Part shown: piece after piece, positions 1-8,738 of the stretch
Layout: each line of letters starts with the position of its first letter
How positions within the stretch are numbered: position 1 is the first letter of the stretch
NCBI RefSeq assembly: GCF_004119455.1
Contig: NZ_NRQT01000008.1
Coordinates: 1-64,000 of the forward strand
Length of the DNA stretch: 64,000 nt
Source: Chryseobacterium sp. CH25
Lineage (GTDB): Bacteria; Bacteroidota; Bacteroidia; Flavobacteriales; Weeksellaceae
Direction of reading: 5' to 3'
The notes under the pieces: model-generated
The model's input: the letters and a program-made list of their open reading frames with translations, nothing else
Databases searched by the model: none
What the model was told of the DNA's origin: nothing
Made by a program: the position numbers and the translations under genes

Positions 1-2762
1 GCATCGTTTTGATTCTGTTTCTTGATAACCGTTGTCTCTAAAGGAATACCTATTATATTAGCATTGATCAGTTTTTGGTTGCCTTTCTCAGAAGCATACA
101 GGTAAGATGTTTCTGTAGAAGAGCCATTATTAACATCGGTTGCAATTTGCTTCATCAGATTAATCGGTTTTTGGATATTGTCAGTGGAATAATTACTATT
201 AACTCTTGCAATAACCTCATTTCCATTAATATAATCTTTTGTTGTACTTTCAGACAGTAGAAATTTCCCTGATTCTACAGGATATGATTCCTGTACTATT
301 GTAGAATAAAAACTACCCGATGCTTTGCTTACATTTCTGTCAAGCACGATAAGCTTTCCATAGGGAACTACCATGAGTGGATTTCCATAAGAATTTGATG
401 ATAAAGCATTTTTAGAATACGTAAGCGTATAATTATAAATAATTTCTTTTATAGGACTTGTTCCGTTATCTGTATAATATTTTTCATTAATCAGGTTTTT
501 GTTGACAAAACGAAACGGATTAAAGCCATATCCAATGTTGGATAAGTCAAGTTCACCACCCTCCGGGATAAACTGATAGACTTTTCTGCCTTTCCCCAAA
601 GTATACTCTGTTACGTATTCATAATTCACTACATCTTTCCCAAGAAGACTGGAGTTCACTGCCTGATCTGCACTCAAACCATACATATTGCAGAATATTG
701 ATTTTCCATCAACTTCAAATGCTTTTGGGACAAGGTTTAAAAATTTTAAAGGTGAGGCAAGCGATGCTGAAGACCGTTCACCAGCAAGATTAGGGTTATG
801 GTATTCAAATCTTCGTTTAGTGTATTTGGTTGTCCCGTCAAAGTCCTCTATGCTTTTTATTCGGAGTCCCCCTACAATCGTATTTTGATTGCTTATTTCT
901 TTGATGTATTTTATTTTTGAAACTTTCAGCGTCGTAGAACAATTCCCCATTCTTCTTACCCGGATTCTTTTAGGTGCCAGAGGATTTTGAAAAAATTTAT
1001 TGTTTGCAGGTGCTGCATAGCCATCTGTTAATGGTCCAATAACATCAGTACCACTAAATGTTGCCAGAGTATTCCATTGATTATTCACAAACTCATCAAT
1101 GTAGGCCGTCCCCATGCTGCTTCCATTTTCAGGAATTTGATTAGGAATCTGATTAGAACATGAATTAAGAAACTCAACCCATAGCTTTTCATCAGGGTTT
1201 ACGGGATTTATATCAAAATAAAAGTATTCATTGGAAGGAGTAGTCATCAGGATATTCTCATACTCGTCCTGATCACTGGTATAAGAATTGTTGATATAAC
1301 CGTATATAACTTCCTGCTTTTGGGGAATAATCAACTTGCTCCATAGGGTATTGTTTTCATAGGAAAAAGCAGATGATCCACCTGTAGGATAAGTAATTTT
1401 CTTTAAAATATAGGTTTGGGTGTACGCTGGATCTACACTTCTGTCACTCCCTTCCGTATAATCTTTATTAAAATAATGCATATTGGGAATGAGCCCTATT
1501 CCCCCAGTCTTTCCATTAGAATATCCCCAGATATCCTGCGAATAGCTGCCTATAGACGGCAGGTCTTTTTCATTATATTCAAAAGAATATCTGTTGTTTT
1601 CCAACAGGTTTTCTACCCCAAGAAGTTTGAGCCTATAATGTCTATATTCCGAACTTGAAATACCCGGACGTGTAAAATAATCCTGAACTAATCTTAAGCT
1701 TCTTACTACCCTATCGCTTTTATTATCAATTACTTTAATTCCATCTAACGCATAAGTATTCTCAGGATTATCTGCAAAAATATCTTTTCTGCCAATTGTT
1801 CCATTAAGAGTATTGGTATAATTAAATTTTATACTTTCGTTGTTGTAAGTAATCTCTGTAAGCAGTTTATCAAGATAATGATTCGTGGTAGTAGAGTGAA
1901 TATTCTTTTGTCCTGCTACGCAATTATCAACTGCTGTGGGAACGGGATAGTATATATCGGTATAACCATGAGTGATATTTTTATATGACATGTATTTATC
2001 ATATTTAAATATAATTTCTTCTTTATTCGGAAGCGTAATTTTGTCTAATAAAAATGATGCTCTATAGCCAAAACTAAAAAAAGGTGTACTCTGCAAAAGA
2101 AGAGAACTTCCTACTTTCAAAGTATAAATAATCCCCTGGGGATCTGTAATGGTAAATTCATTATTAGCATCAGAATAAGAAATCTTGATATTCTCATAAG
2201 GAATGGTATGAAAGTTTCCATCGGTATCTCTTGTGAAGGAGCCCGAAATGGTAGGAAGACTGTAATGATAAATATCGGGTTCCGTATCTACTACATCATC
2301 TCTGAGGGCCTGTAACTTAGCAAGCATCTCTGTAGGAAAACTTTCAAAATTGACAGGATCAACATACTGATAATCATAAATGTTGCTGGGAAACCATCGT
2401 GCACTACTATTTAAATCTTCTTTTCCGTGCACTTCCACAGAAATACTGTTTGGAATTGATAATGCCCAACCCAAACCTACTGTACTTGATGTCTCATCTA
2501 CTTTTATTCCACCGGTATTGTAGGTTAAGTTAATAGGAATGGAAACACCGAATTTAGTAGAAATGGCATGTAATGGTACAGAAATGTTAAGTTTCCCGGT
2601 TCTGTAATCTACCGGGAAGTCTCCAACTTTGAACATGCTGTAAGTTTCAGGTGTCGTTGGAAATATTTTCTGAATATCATTTTTAGCACTGGGATCTATA
2701 GAAGTTTGTCCCAATGTCATAATGCCTGACAATGCAGATGCCAGCAGTATTATTTTCTTCAT
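1..2762 (-). CDS. RHS-type surface protein, N-terminal part (C-terminus outside window)
   Basis: The reading frame is open from the ATG at 2760-2762 to the left edge, about 920 codons. It starts with a signal peptide (MKKIILLASALSGIMTLGQ). Residues about 43-95 read MFKVGDFPVDYRTGKLNISV and then GGIKVDE and GLGWALS, the segment that opens large flavobacterial RHS/YD-repeat proteins. The repeat core and C-terminal tip, which decide whether it is a toxin, are not in the window. It starts 13 nt after the stop of the T9SS gene upstream, so the two are probably co-transcribed. It is probably exported; RHS proteins in this phylum often reach the surface. The family call rests on the N-terminus only. 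Confidence 0.75.
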   Translation of the reverse strand, partial: MKKIILLASALSGIMTLGQTSIDPSAKNDIQKIFPTTPETYSMFKVGDFPVDYRTGKLNISVPLHAISTKFGVSIPINLTYNTGGIKVDETSSTVGLGWALSIPNSISVEVHGKEDLNSSARWFPSNIYDYQYVDPVNFESFPTEMLAKLQALRDDVVDTEPDIYHYSLPTISGSFTRDTDGNFHTIPYENIKISYSDANNEFTITDPQGIIYTLKVGSSLLLQSTPFFSFGYRASFLLDKITLPNKEEIIFKYDKYMSYKNITHGYTDIYYPVPTAVDNCVAGQKNIHSTTTNHYLDKLLTEITYNNESIKFNYTNTLNGTIGRKDIFADNPENTYALDGIKVIDNKSDRVVRSLRLVQDYFTRPGISSSEYRHYRLKLLGVENLLENNRYSFEYNEKDLPSIGSYSQDIWGYSNGKTGGIGLIPNMHYFNKDYTEGSDRSVDPAYTQTYILKKITYPTGGSSAFSYENNTLWSKLIIPQKQEVIYGYINNSYTSDQDEYENILMTTPSNEYFYFDINPVNPDEKLWVEFLNSCSNQIPNQIPENGSSMGTAYIDEFVNNQWNTLATFSGTDVIGPLTDGYAAPANNKFFQNPLAPKRIRVRRMGNCSTTLKVSKIKYIKEISNQNTIVGGLRIKSIEDFDGTTKYTKRRFEYHNPNLAGERSSASLASPLKFLNLVPKAFEVDGKSIFCNMYGLSADQAVNSSLLGKDVVNYEYVTEYTLGKGRKVYQFIPEGGELDLSNIGYGFNPFRFVNKNLINEKYYTDNGTSPIKEIIYNYTLTYSKNALSSNSYGNPLMVVPYGKLIVLDRNVSKASGSFYSTIVQESYPVESGKFLLSESTTKDYINGNEVIARVNSNYSTDNIQKPINLMKQIATDVNNGSSTETSYLYASEKGNQKLINANIIGIPLETTVIKKQNQND

Positions 2763-2775
2763 GATTAATGTTTTT

Positions 2776-4401
2776 TTATTTTTTGATCAGCTTTGCATTC
2801 GCCGTTTTGTTATTATCTGTTTTTATAGTCACCAAATAAGCTCCCTGTATTAAAGCCTGGGTATTAATTTTAGTCACTCTGTTCTTGGTTTTGAAGTTCT
2901 GAAGCTGTCTTCCACTCATATCATACAGCATAATATCAGCTTCTTTGAAATCATAGCCAATTTCTATATAGGCATAGTCTGATACTGGATTTGGATAGAT
3001 CTTGATGTCATATTTTTCTATCAGGTCATTCACCTGCTTATCTCCCAGCTTTACAATCTTCCAGTTCTCCTTGCCTAATTCTTTAGCACTCGTTCCGGCT
3101 AGAACAATAGAGCCGTCTTTATTTAATTTTACATCTGAAAGCCGTTCTTCTTTTTGTCGGGATTCTCCTGCTACATATTTTCGCCACTGTTCATTTCCGT
3201 TGCCATCTAAATACAGCATCCAGAAGGTTTCATCATCTTTTTCTATTCTTCCTTCTGCCTGAGTGTAACCACCTAATAAAATTCCTTTTGAGGATTTCCC
3301 ATCTGCAGAATGAATCACGCTTGCTCCCATCAGAATGTCTCGGTTCTTGAAATTGTAGGACTTTTGCCACTGTTCATCACCTTTTTCATTTAAAGAAATC
3401 AGCCAAAGGTCTGTGCCTTCTTCAATCCCTACTGTTTTGTTTCCGGATCTTTCGGAGCGGGATTCGCCACCAATGATGTAACCGTTTGAAGTTAATGCCA
3501 GGGTTCTGATATGATCGTCTCCCTTCCCTCCAAAGTTCTTTTCCCACTCTACTTTTCCGGTTTTGTCCAGTTTGATGATCCAGTAATCACCTTCACCGAA
3601 ATTTTCTGTGGATTTTGCAGTACGAGATGCGGGGTTCGGGGTGCGAGGATCAGAAGGTGATACATTTCCACGAGGGTTATCCCCGGATCCCGAAACACGA
3701 ACCTCGGAACTCCTTGAATAAATTCCCAATAAGGCTCCACCATCTTTCGTTGGAATCATTTTCTCCACTTCATCTAATCCTTTTCCGCCTAAGACAAGTT
3801 GTGAAAGTTCTTTTCCATCTTTGTCAAGTCTGGTGATCCAGACATCTTTGGAACCATAACCTTTGGATGAGTTCTGTACATTTCCGGCTATAAAAAAGCC
3901 AAGATCGGTAGTCTGAATAACAGATCTTGCTTCTTCATCGGAAGTAGTTCCCAACGTTTTCTGCCACAATTCATCTCCAAACTCATTAATTCTGATGAGC
4001 CAGATATCTGATCCGCCTTTGGAATCTTCCTTTTTATCCAGTCCTTTTCCAGAATACGACGTTCCCGCCAATAGGAATCCTCCATCCTGAGTAGATACCG
4101 TAGCGGATAAATAATCATGATTATTTCCTGAGAAATACTTTTCCCAGGCTTCTTCTCCCTGTTGGTTCAGTTTAACAAGGTGGAAATCGTAGCCGTTGTT
4201 CTGTCTGCTTCCCTGTTGAAGTTTATCGCTCTGTATTGAGCTTCCCGTAATAAGATACTGCTGATCTATTGTTGTAGTAACCTGGCTTAGAAAATCCTGA
4301 GTTGAGGATTTGATATCTTTCTGCCAGAGAACTTCCTGAGCAGATAGCCCAAGAATGGTGCATACAGTACATGCACTGAGATAAAGTTTTTTCATTAACA
4401 T
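2776..4401 (-). CDS. T9SS-sorted beta-propeller-like repeat protein carrying an in-frame palindromic insertion
   Basis: A 541-aa secreted protein with a signal peptide (MKKLYLSACTVCTILGLSAQ; the ATG at 4395 is an equally good start). It has about seven copies of a unit with the pattern GG-(F/A)LL-G...D-(I/L)-W-(L/I)-I-(R/K)-L-(N/D)...G-(D/K)-E-W-(Q/E)-K, likely propeller blades. The last ~75 residues, beginning YDIKIYPNPVSDYAYIEI, are a type A T9SS sorting domain, so the product is probably displayed on or released from the cell surface. One blade linker (about residues 222-252) is roughly 30 residues longer than the others and is rich in Pro, Ser and Arg. That stretch is encoded by an imperfect palindrome at 3623-3706. 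Ligand unknown. Probably an operon with the RHS gene downstream. Confidence 0.8.
   Translation of the reverse strand: MLMKKLYLSACTVCTILGLSAQEVLWQKDIKSSTQDFLSQVTTTIDQQYLITGSSIQSDKLQQGSRQNNGYDFHLVKLNQQGEEAWEKYFSGNNHDYLSATVSTQDGGFLLAGTSYSGKGLDKKEDSKGGSDIWLIRINEFGDELWQKTLGTTSDEEARSVIQTTDLGFFIAGNVQNSSKGYGSKDVWITRLDKDGKELSQLVLGGKGLDEVEKMIPTKDGGALLGIYSRSSEVRVSGSGDNPRGNVSPSDPRTPNPASRTAKSTENFGEGDYWIIKLDKTGKVEWEKNFGGKGDDHIRTLALTSNGYIIGGESRSERSGNKTVGIEEGTDLWLISLNEKGDEQWQKSYNFKNRDILMGASVIHSADGKSSKGILLGGYTQAEGRIEKDDETFWMLYLDGNGNEQWRKYVAGESRQKEERLSDVKLNKDGSIVLAGTSAKELGKENWKIVKLGDKQVNDLIEKYDIKIYPNPVSDYAYIEIGYDFKEADIMLYDMSGRQLQNFKTKNRVTKINTQALIQGAYLVTIKTDNNKTANAKLIKK
3623..3706. repeat. Palindromic REP-like element inserted in frame in a coding sequence
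   Basis: The left arm 3623-3650 (starting CGAGATGCGGGGTTCGGGG) and the reverse complement of 3679-3706 (starting CGAGGTTCGTGTTTCGGGA) match at 21 of 28 positions. The left arm also matches the inverted repeat right of the four-helix-bundle gene (40998-41020, minus strand) at 20 of 23 positions. The insertion keeps the reading frame of the host gene and accounts for the extra linker residues. It is much richer in GC than the flanking DNA. Confidence 0.75.
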
Positions 4402-5089
4402 TTGTTTTCCGAAGATAATATTATCTACTCACAATAAAGTGATATTAATTGTATTTTTATTGCAAATTGAAATATAATATTTGTACACATTAATCCTTAG
4501 TTTGAAGGAGTAATGAAAAAATGATGATTAAATAGTGAAGTTATGGTTGATAAGGCTTTCGTAAACCTTCTAAGAATGCTCTTTTCATTCATGTTGCTTT
4601 TAGTTTCTGTCATTAGTTTTGCTAATTTTTCGCAAATTTATCATTTTTAAAATCACGTTAATACGATTTAATATAAAATATTTATAAACATGAGGATATC
4701 TTTTTGCATTTTATGGTCTTGTATTGCCTTCTACAAAGCTAATAAAGCGGTACGACAGAAAGTGTCGTGTTATTTTTATGAAATGAGAAATACGGGTTTT
4801 GGCTAAAGCCCGGTCCTATTGATTTAACCACAAGATATTTAATACGAAAAAAAGTAGTTCAAATAGATTTAGAAAAGTATCTACATAACATCATATAGAA
4901 TACGTAATATTGAATCTTAAAATTGTATTATCATTTATTGCCTATTCCTTATTACTCATAAAATTAGCCCCGATAGTAACGGTTACCCCGCAGCAGGTAT
5001 GGAAAGCTTAGGCGCGAGGAGTATGAGTGGATAGCGGGTAAAGCTTCAAAAAAATAGATTTAATTACCCTCTGTGCATATCCATAAAAA
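4402..5089. other. Long intergenic region with two repeat-like motifs
   Basis: About 690 bp with no credible gene. A TAAATTTG -7 box for the minus strand lies at 4633-4640 but has no clear -33 partner. A palindromic motif GGTTTTGGCTAAAGCC is at 4795-4810 and recurs at 9451-9466. A GC-richer block at 4966-5047 (AGCCCCGATAG ... GCGGGTAAAGCTTC) resembles degenerate dispersed repeats I recall from flavobacterial genomes. The rest is AT-rich and featureless. Confidence 0.5.
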
Positions 5090-5111
5090 AAGTCATTCTT
5101 TCGAATGACTT
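5090..5111 (-). terminator. Intrinsic terminator of the 5135 gene
   Basis: Perfect 9-bp stem AAGTCATTC / GAATGACTT with loop TTTC, preceded on the plus strand by an A-tract that becomes the U-tract for the minus-strand transcript. It is paralogous to the hairpin at 5804-5825, with a compensatory T-A to C-G change in the stem. Confidence 0.85.
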
Positions 5112-5134
5112 GCTTTTTCTTTGATAATCTGATT

Positions 5135-5548
5135 TTACTGATAAATGACTACATCATCTTTTTTAATCTGATAGCCTGTTTTCTTGTAAGGAACTAAAAC
5201 ATAGGTTTCTTTAATATAGCTTCCGCTTTTCCAGATTTTGTTTTTTCCTTCTTTTTCAAGAATAATGCTTTTGGCGTTGCCTTCTGGTATAAAAATTTCA
5301 GCTCGTTTCATGTCTTTACTAAAAATAACGGCCGTCATTGTATTATAGCTTTTATCCGAGCCTACTTCCTTTAATTTGATCTTCTGCTCGAAAACCCTCA
5401 CACAATTATTTCTGATTTGTGAGTAAGTATACCCTGCTGAGCCTATACACCCATGAACATCCCGGTCTCCTCCCAAAGCCGGAGCTTTCTGTTGAGCAAA
5501 AACTAAAGAGCCAAGGAACATCGCAGTAAATAAAATTGGTTTTTTCAT
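5135..5548 (-). CDS. Small secreted protein, paralogue of the next gene
   Basis: A 137-aa product starting at the ATG at 5546-5548, which gives a clean signal peptide (MKKPILFTAMFLGSLVFAQ); the longer frame to 5644 adds an implausible leader. After cleavage it contains GGDRDVHGCIGSAGYTYSQI and a later NNCVRVFEQ, giving two cysteines about 18 residues apart. This HGCIGSAGYTYS pattern recurs in small Bacteroidota secreted proteins or lipoproteins of unknown role. The rest is beta-rich and ends YQIKKDDVVIYQ. It is about 60-65% identical by eye to the 5849-6238 product and is a tandem duplicate. Function unknown. Confidence 0.75.
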   Translation of the reverse strand: MKKPILFTAMFLGSLVFAQQKAPALGGDRDVHGCIGSAGYTYSQIRNNCVRVFEQKIKLKEVGSDKSYNTMTAVIFSKDMKRAEIFIPEGNAKSIILEKEGKNKIWKSGSYIKETYVLVPYKKTGYQIKKDDVVIYQ

Positions 5549-5803
5549 ATTTAAATTATTAATGTTTTCAGTTTGGTAAAAGTATTTGGTAATAAAGATA
5601 TTAATTTCATTTTGAGTTACAAAAACATTATCTCTGAATAACATATACCGTTTTATATTAGAATAATTTTAATAAAATACTTTTATGTCATTAAAATTAA
5701 TATCAGCTATTCTGAATATCTATTGATCACTATAAAAATCCCAATAATGGGAACTATTGCAAATTAATACTTATTTCTTAAACTTCTTATATATCTACAA
5801 AAA

Positions 5804-5825
5804 AAGTCACTCTTTCGAGTGACTT
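5804..5825 (-). terminator. Intrinsic terminator of the 5849 gene
   Basis: Perfect 9-bp stem AAGTCACTC / GAGTGACTT with loop TTTC and an A-tract on its left (U-tract in the minus-strand transcript). It was duplicated together with the gene; the copy at 5090-5111 differs by a paired T-A/C-G change, as expected if the fold is selected. Confidence 0.85.
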
Positions 5826-5848
5826 AATTTTTATTTGAAAATCTGATT

Positions 5849-6238
5849 TTATTGATAGATTACAACATTATCCTTTTTAAGCTGATATCCGCTTTTTTTG
5901 TAAGGAACAAGTACATAACTATCTTTTTTCCAAGCTTTTGATTTTCCTGCTCTGGTAAGAATTACGCTACCACCTTCTGCATCTTTTACAAAAACCTCAG
6001 CTTTCTTTTTGTCTGTACTGAAAATAACCGCTGCAATATAATCTCCTTTTGTAGCAACCTCTTTTAATTTGATCTTTTCTTCAAAAGTTCTTACACAGTT
6101 CTTCTTGATCTGCGAATAGGTATACCCTGCAGAACCGATACATCCGTGAGCATCTTTATCGCCACCTAATGTTGGGGTCTGCTGTGCAAATACTAAAGTA
6201 CCAAGGAACATTGCGCTCAATAAAATTGTTTTTTTCAT
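5849..6238 (-). CDS. Small secreted protein, paralogue of the 5135 gene
   Basis: A 129-aa product from the ATG at 6236-6238 with signal peptide MKKTILLSAMFLGTLVFAQ. The mature part contains GGDKDAHGCIGSAGYTYSQI and KKNCVRTFEEKIKLKEV, the same two-cysteine layout as its neighbour, and ends YQLKKDNVVIYQ. The 300-bp gap between the paralogues (5549-5848) holds only the terminator and AT-rich DNA. Each copy has its own terminator, so they are probably separate transcription units. The role is unknown; small size, export and a probable disulfide suggest an envelope or extracellular protein. Confidence 0.75.
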   Translation of the reverse strand: MKKTILLSAMFLGTLVFAQQTPTLGGDKDAHGCIGSAGYTYSQIKKNCVRTFEEKIKLKEVATKGDYIAAVIFSTDKKKAEVFVKDAEGGSVILTRAGKSKAWKKDSYVLVPYKKSGYQLKKDNVVIYQ

Positions 6239-6334
6239 GTTGTCTGTATTAATATGATAACTGGGCTGGGTATTAATAAAAATCATGCCAAAAAAACCAT
6301 AAAACACATTACTGTGAAAATCTTTTTTACTTTT

Positions 6335-8602
6335 CTATTTTGTCCAGTTTACTTTAGAATGCTTCACCTCATCGGAGCTTGTTCCGATCATAATATCAAA
6401 TTCTCCTGATTCCCAGTCGTATTTCAACTCTCCGTTATAGAATTTCAGGTTTTCCGGAGTGATATCAAAGGTTACTTTTTTCGATTCTCCTTTTTTCAAG
6501 AATATTTTCTGGAAACCTTTCAATTCTTTTACAGGTCTTGTAATACTTCCCACCATATCTCTGATGTATAACTGAACGACTTCAGCACCATCATAGTTTC
6601 CGGAATTGGTTACGGTTACTGATGCCTGAACGGTCTGGTTACCTTTCGGATTGGAATTGGAAATACTGATATCTGAATAATTGAACTTAGTATAGCTTAA
6701 CCCATACCCAAATGCATATAACGGGGTATTACATTCGTCCATATAATTGGAACGGAATCTTTGGTACTCACATTTATCCGTAAGCTTCTGATCCAGCGGG
6801 CGGCCTGTGTTTTTGGCATTGTAGTAAATAGGGATCTGTCCCAGACTTCTTGGGAAAGTCATTGGAAGTTTTCCTGATGGGTTTACTTTTCCAAAAAGAA
6901 CATCAGCCATAGCATTTCCTGCTTCTGAACCAGGAAACCATGCATTAACAATGGCATCAGGAGTATCTTTTACATTCGTTAATGCTAACGGACGGCCTGT
7001 GAAAAGAATCATTGCGATTGGTTTCCCTGTCTTTTTCAATTCATTTAAAAGGTCAACCTGTGATTGAGGAATAGTGATTTCTGATCTTGATGAAGATTCA
7101 CCACTCATTTCTGCAGATTCTCCGATTGCCAGGACAATAACGTCAGCTTTATTGGCTACATCAACTGCTTCTTTTAATAGCTCTTCTTTTGAACGATTGT
7201 CTCTATCCGTTTTCTTTCCGTGAGCAGCATAGATTTCTTCCAGTTTTGCATCATAATCAATGTTAGCTCCTTTTGCGGAAAGGAATTTCACTTCTTTACC
7301 ATAATTCGCCTGAAGCCCCTGCATTAAATTAACGGAAACATTATGCTTTGTAGCAACACTCCAGGTTCCGGACATATTGATTGAATTATTCACCAAAGGG
7401 CCAATTACAGCAACCGTTCCTGATTTTTTTAAAGGCAATACCTGGTTTTCATTTTTCAGTAAAACCATAGACTGAGCAGCAACATTTCTTGCAATGTTAC
7501 GGTTTTCCAGATTGTACACTTCTTTGGCAGCCAGTTTTGCATCCCCATGTTTGTAAGGATTATCGAAAAGACCTAAATCATATTTTGCTTCCAGGATTCT
7601 TCTGGCAGCCATATCAATTTCAGCCTGTGTAACTTTTCCTTCTGATAAGGATTTTTTTAAAGTGGTTAAAAAACCTTCTCCTACCATGTCCATATCAACA
7701 CCTGCTTTTAAAGCCAGTGCAGAAACCTGTTGAAGATCTCCCATTCCGTGGTCAACCATTTCATTGATTCCGGTATAATCTGTTACTACAAAGCCTTTGA
7801 ATTTCCATTGATTTCTCAACACTTCGGTCTGAAGCCATCTGTTTCCTGTTGCAGGAACACCGTCCACTTCATTGAAAGAAGCCATTACTGAAGCTACACC
7901 TGCATCTACAGCGGCTTTATAAGGTGGAAAATACTCATTGAACATTCTTACGTGGCTCATATCAACCGTATTATAATCTCTTCCGGATTCTCCGGCTCCA
8001 TATAAAGCAAAGTGCTTCACACAGGCTAATATATTGGTTCCATTAGCTAAATCTTTACCTTGATATCCATAAACCATATTTTTGGAGATCTCACTTCCTA
8101 AATATGGATCTTCACCGGAACCTTCGGAAACTCTTCCCCATCTTGGTTCGCGGGAGATGTCCACCATTGGAGAAAATGTCCAGTTAATCCCATCAGATGC
8201 AGCTTCTCTTGCGGCAACTTTTGCAGACTGCTGTACCAGATTCATATCCCATGAAGCAGCAAGTCCTAGTGGAATAGGAAAAGTTGTTTCATATCCGTGG
8301 ATAACATCCATTCCGAAGATCATTGGAATTTTCAGACGGCTTTTTTCAACAGCTACTTTCTGAACGGCTTTAATTTTATCTGCTCCTTTTATATTGAATA
8401 ACCCGCCTACTAATCCCTGTTCTACTTTTTTTCCGATATCTGAACTCTGAGCCATTCCGGTAGTAAAATCCCCGGAAGTTGGAAGGTTCATCTGACCGAT
8501 TTTTTCATCTAAGGTCATTTTAGATAAAAGATTGTCTACAAAGGCTTTTCTTTTAGCCTGATATTGTGCAGTCTGATAGGACTGTACAGGCTTATCTACC
8601 AT
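6335..8602 (-). CDS. bglX: GH3 beta-glucosidase (BglX-like), signal peptide lost by frameshift
   Basis: A 755-aa glycoside hydrolase family 3 enzyme, expected to release glucose from the non-reducing ends of oligosaccharides. The N-terminal barrel contains KMTLDEKIGQMN, DGINWTFSPMVDISREPRWG and EDPYLGSE. The predicted nucleophile is Asp275 in KGFVVTDYTG. The alpha/beta sandwich domain and a C-terminal fibronectin-III-like domain (about residues 660-745) follow. This is the last gene of the SusCD locus. A signal peptide is encoded just upstream (8661 to about 8603) but in another frame; restoring one A (GAATGG to GAAATGG) would fuse it. As read, the enzyme starts at 8602 and would stay in the cytoplasm. 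This is either a real mutation or a sequence error. Confidence 0.9.
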   Translation of the reverse strand: MVDKPVQSYQTAQYQAKRKAFVDNLLSKMTLDEKIGQMNLPTSGDFTTGMAQSSDIGKKVEQGLVGGLFNIKGADKIKAVQKVAVEKSRLKIPMIFGMDVIHGYETTFPIPLGLAASWDMNLVQQSAKVAAREAASDGINWTFSPMVDISREPRWGRVSEGSGEDPYLGSEISKNMVYGYQGKDLANGTNILACVKHFALYGAGESGRDYNTVDMSHVRMFNEYFPPYKAAVDAGVASVMASFNEVDGVPATGNRWLQTEVLRNQWKFKGFVVTDYTGINEMVDHGMGDLQQVSALALKAGVDMDMVGEGFLTTLKKSLSEGKVTQAEIDMAARRILEAKYDLGLFDNPYKHGDAKLAAKEVYNLENRNIARNVAAQSMVLLKNENQVLPLKKSGTVAVIGPLVNNSINMSGTWSVATKHNVSVNLMQGLQANYGKEVKFLSAKGANIDYDAKLEEIYAAHGKKTDRDNRSKEELLKEAVDVANKADVIVLAIGESAEMSGESSSRSEITIPQSQVDLLNELKKTGKPIAMILFTGRPLALTNVKDTPDAIVNAWFPGSEAGNAMADVLFGKVNPSGKLPMTFPRSLGQIPIYYNAKNTGRPLDQKLTDKCEYQRFRSNYMDECNTPLYAFGYGLSYTKFNYSDISISNSNPKGNQTVQASVTVTNSGNYDGAEVVQLYIRDMVGSITRPVKELKGFQKIFLKKGESKKVTFDITPENLKFYNGELKYDWESGEFDIMIGTSSDEVKHSKVNWTK

Positions 8603-8661
8603 TCCTGAGCGGAAAACACCGGCGAAAGGGCCAGGGTTGCTAGTACAATTAACTTTTTCAT
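8596..8661 (-). other. Orphan signal-peptide ORF out of frame with the GH3 gene
   Basis: Starting at the ATG at 8659-8661, the frame reads MKKLIVLATLALSPVFSAQ, then E, W and a TAG stop at 8596-8598. This is a textbook Sec signal peptide ending in the usual flavobacterial SAQ cleavage site. The stop lies 2 nt inside the GH3 ORF that starts at 8602. A single missing A explains the break. Confidence 0.8.
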
Positions 8662-8738
8662 AAATCTATCTTCTTATATTATTGTTTTGATTTCGTTTCA
8701 TTTTATTTTATTTTTTGCCACTACACTTCTGTTGCTAT

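Noticed and set aside
3549..3743. Open frame overlapping the T9SS gene in another minus-strand frame
   Set aside because: It lies within the T9SS gene and follows its codon pattern out of phase; no start signal or family match. The palindromic insertion keeps several frames open here.
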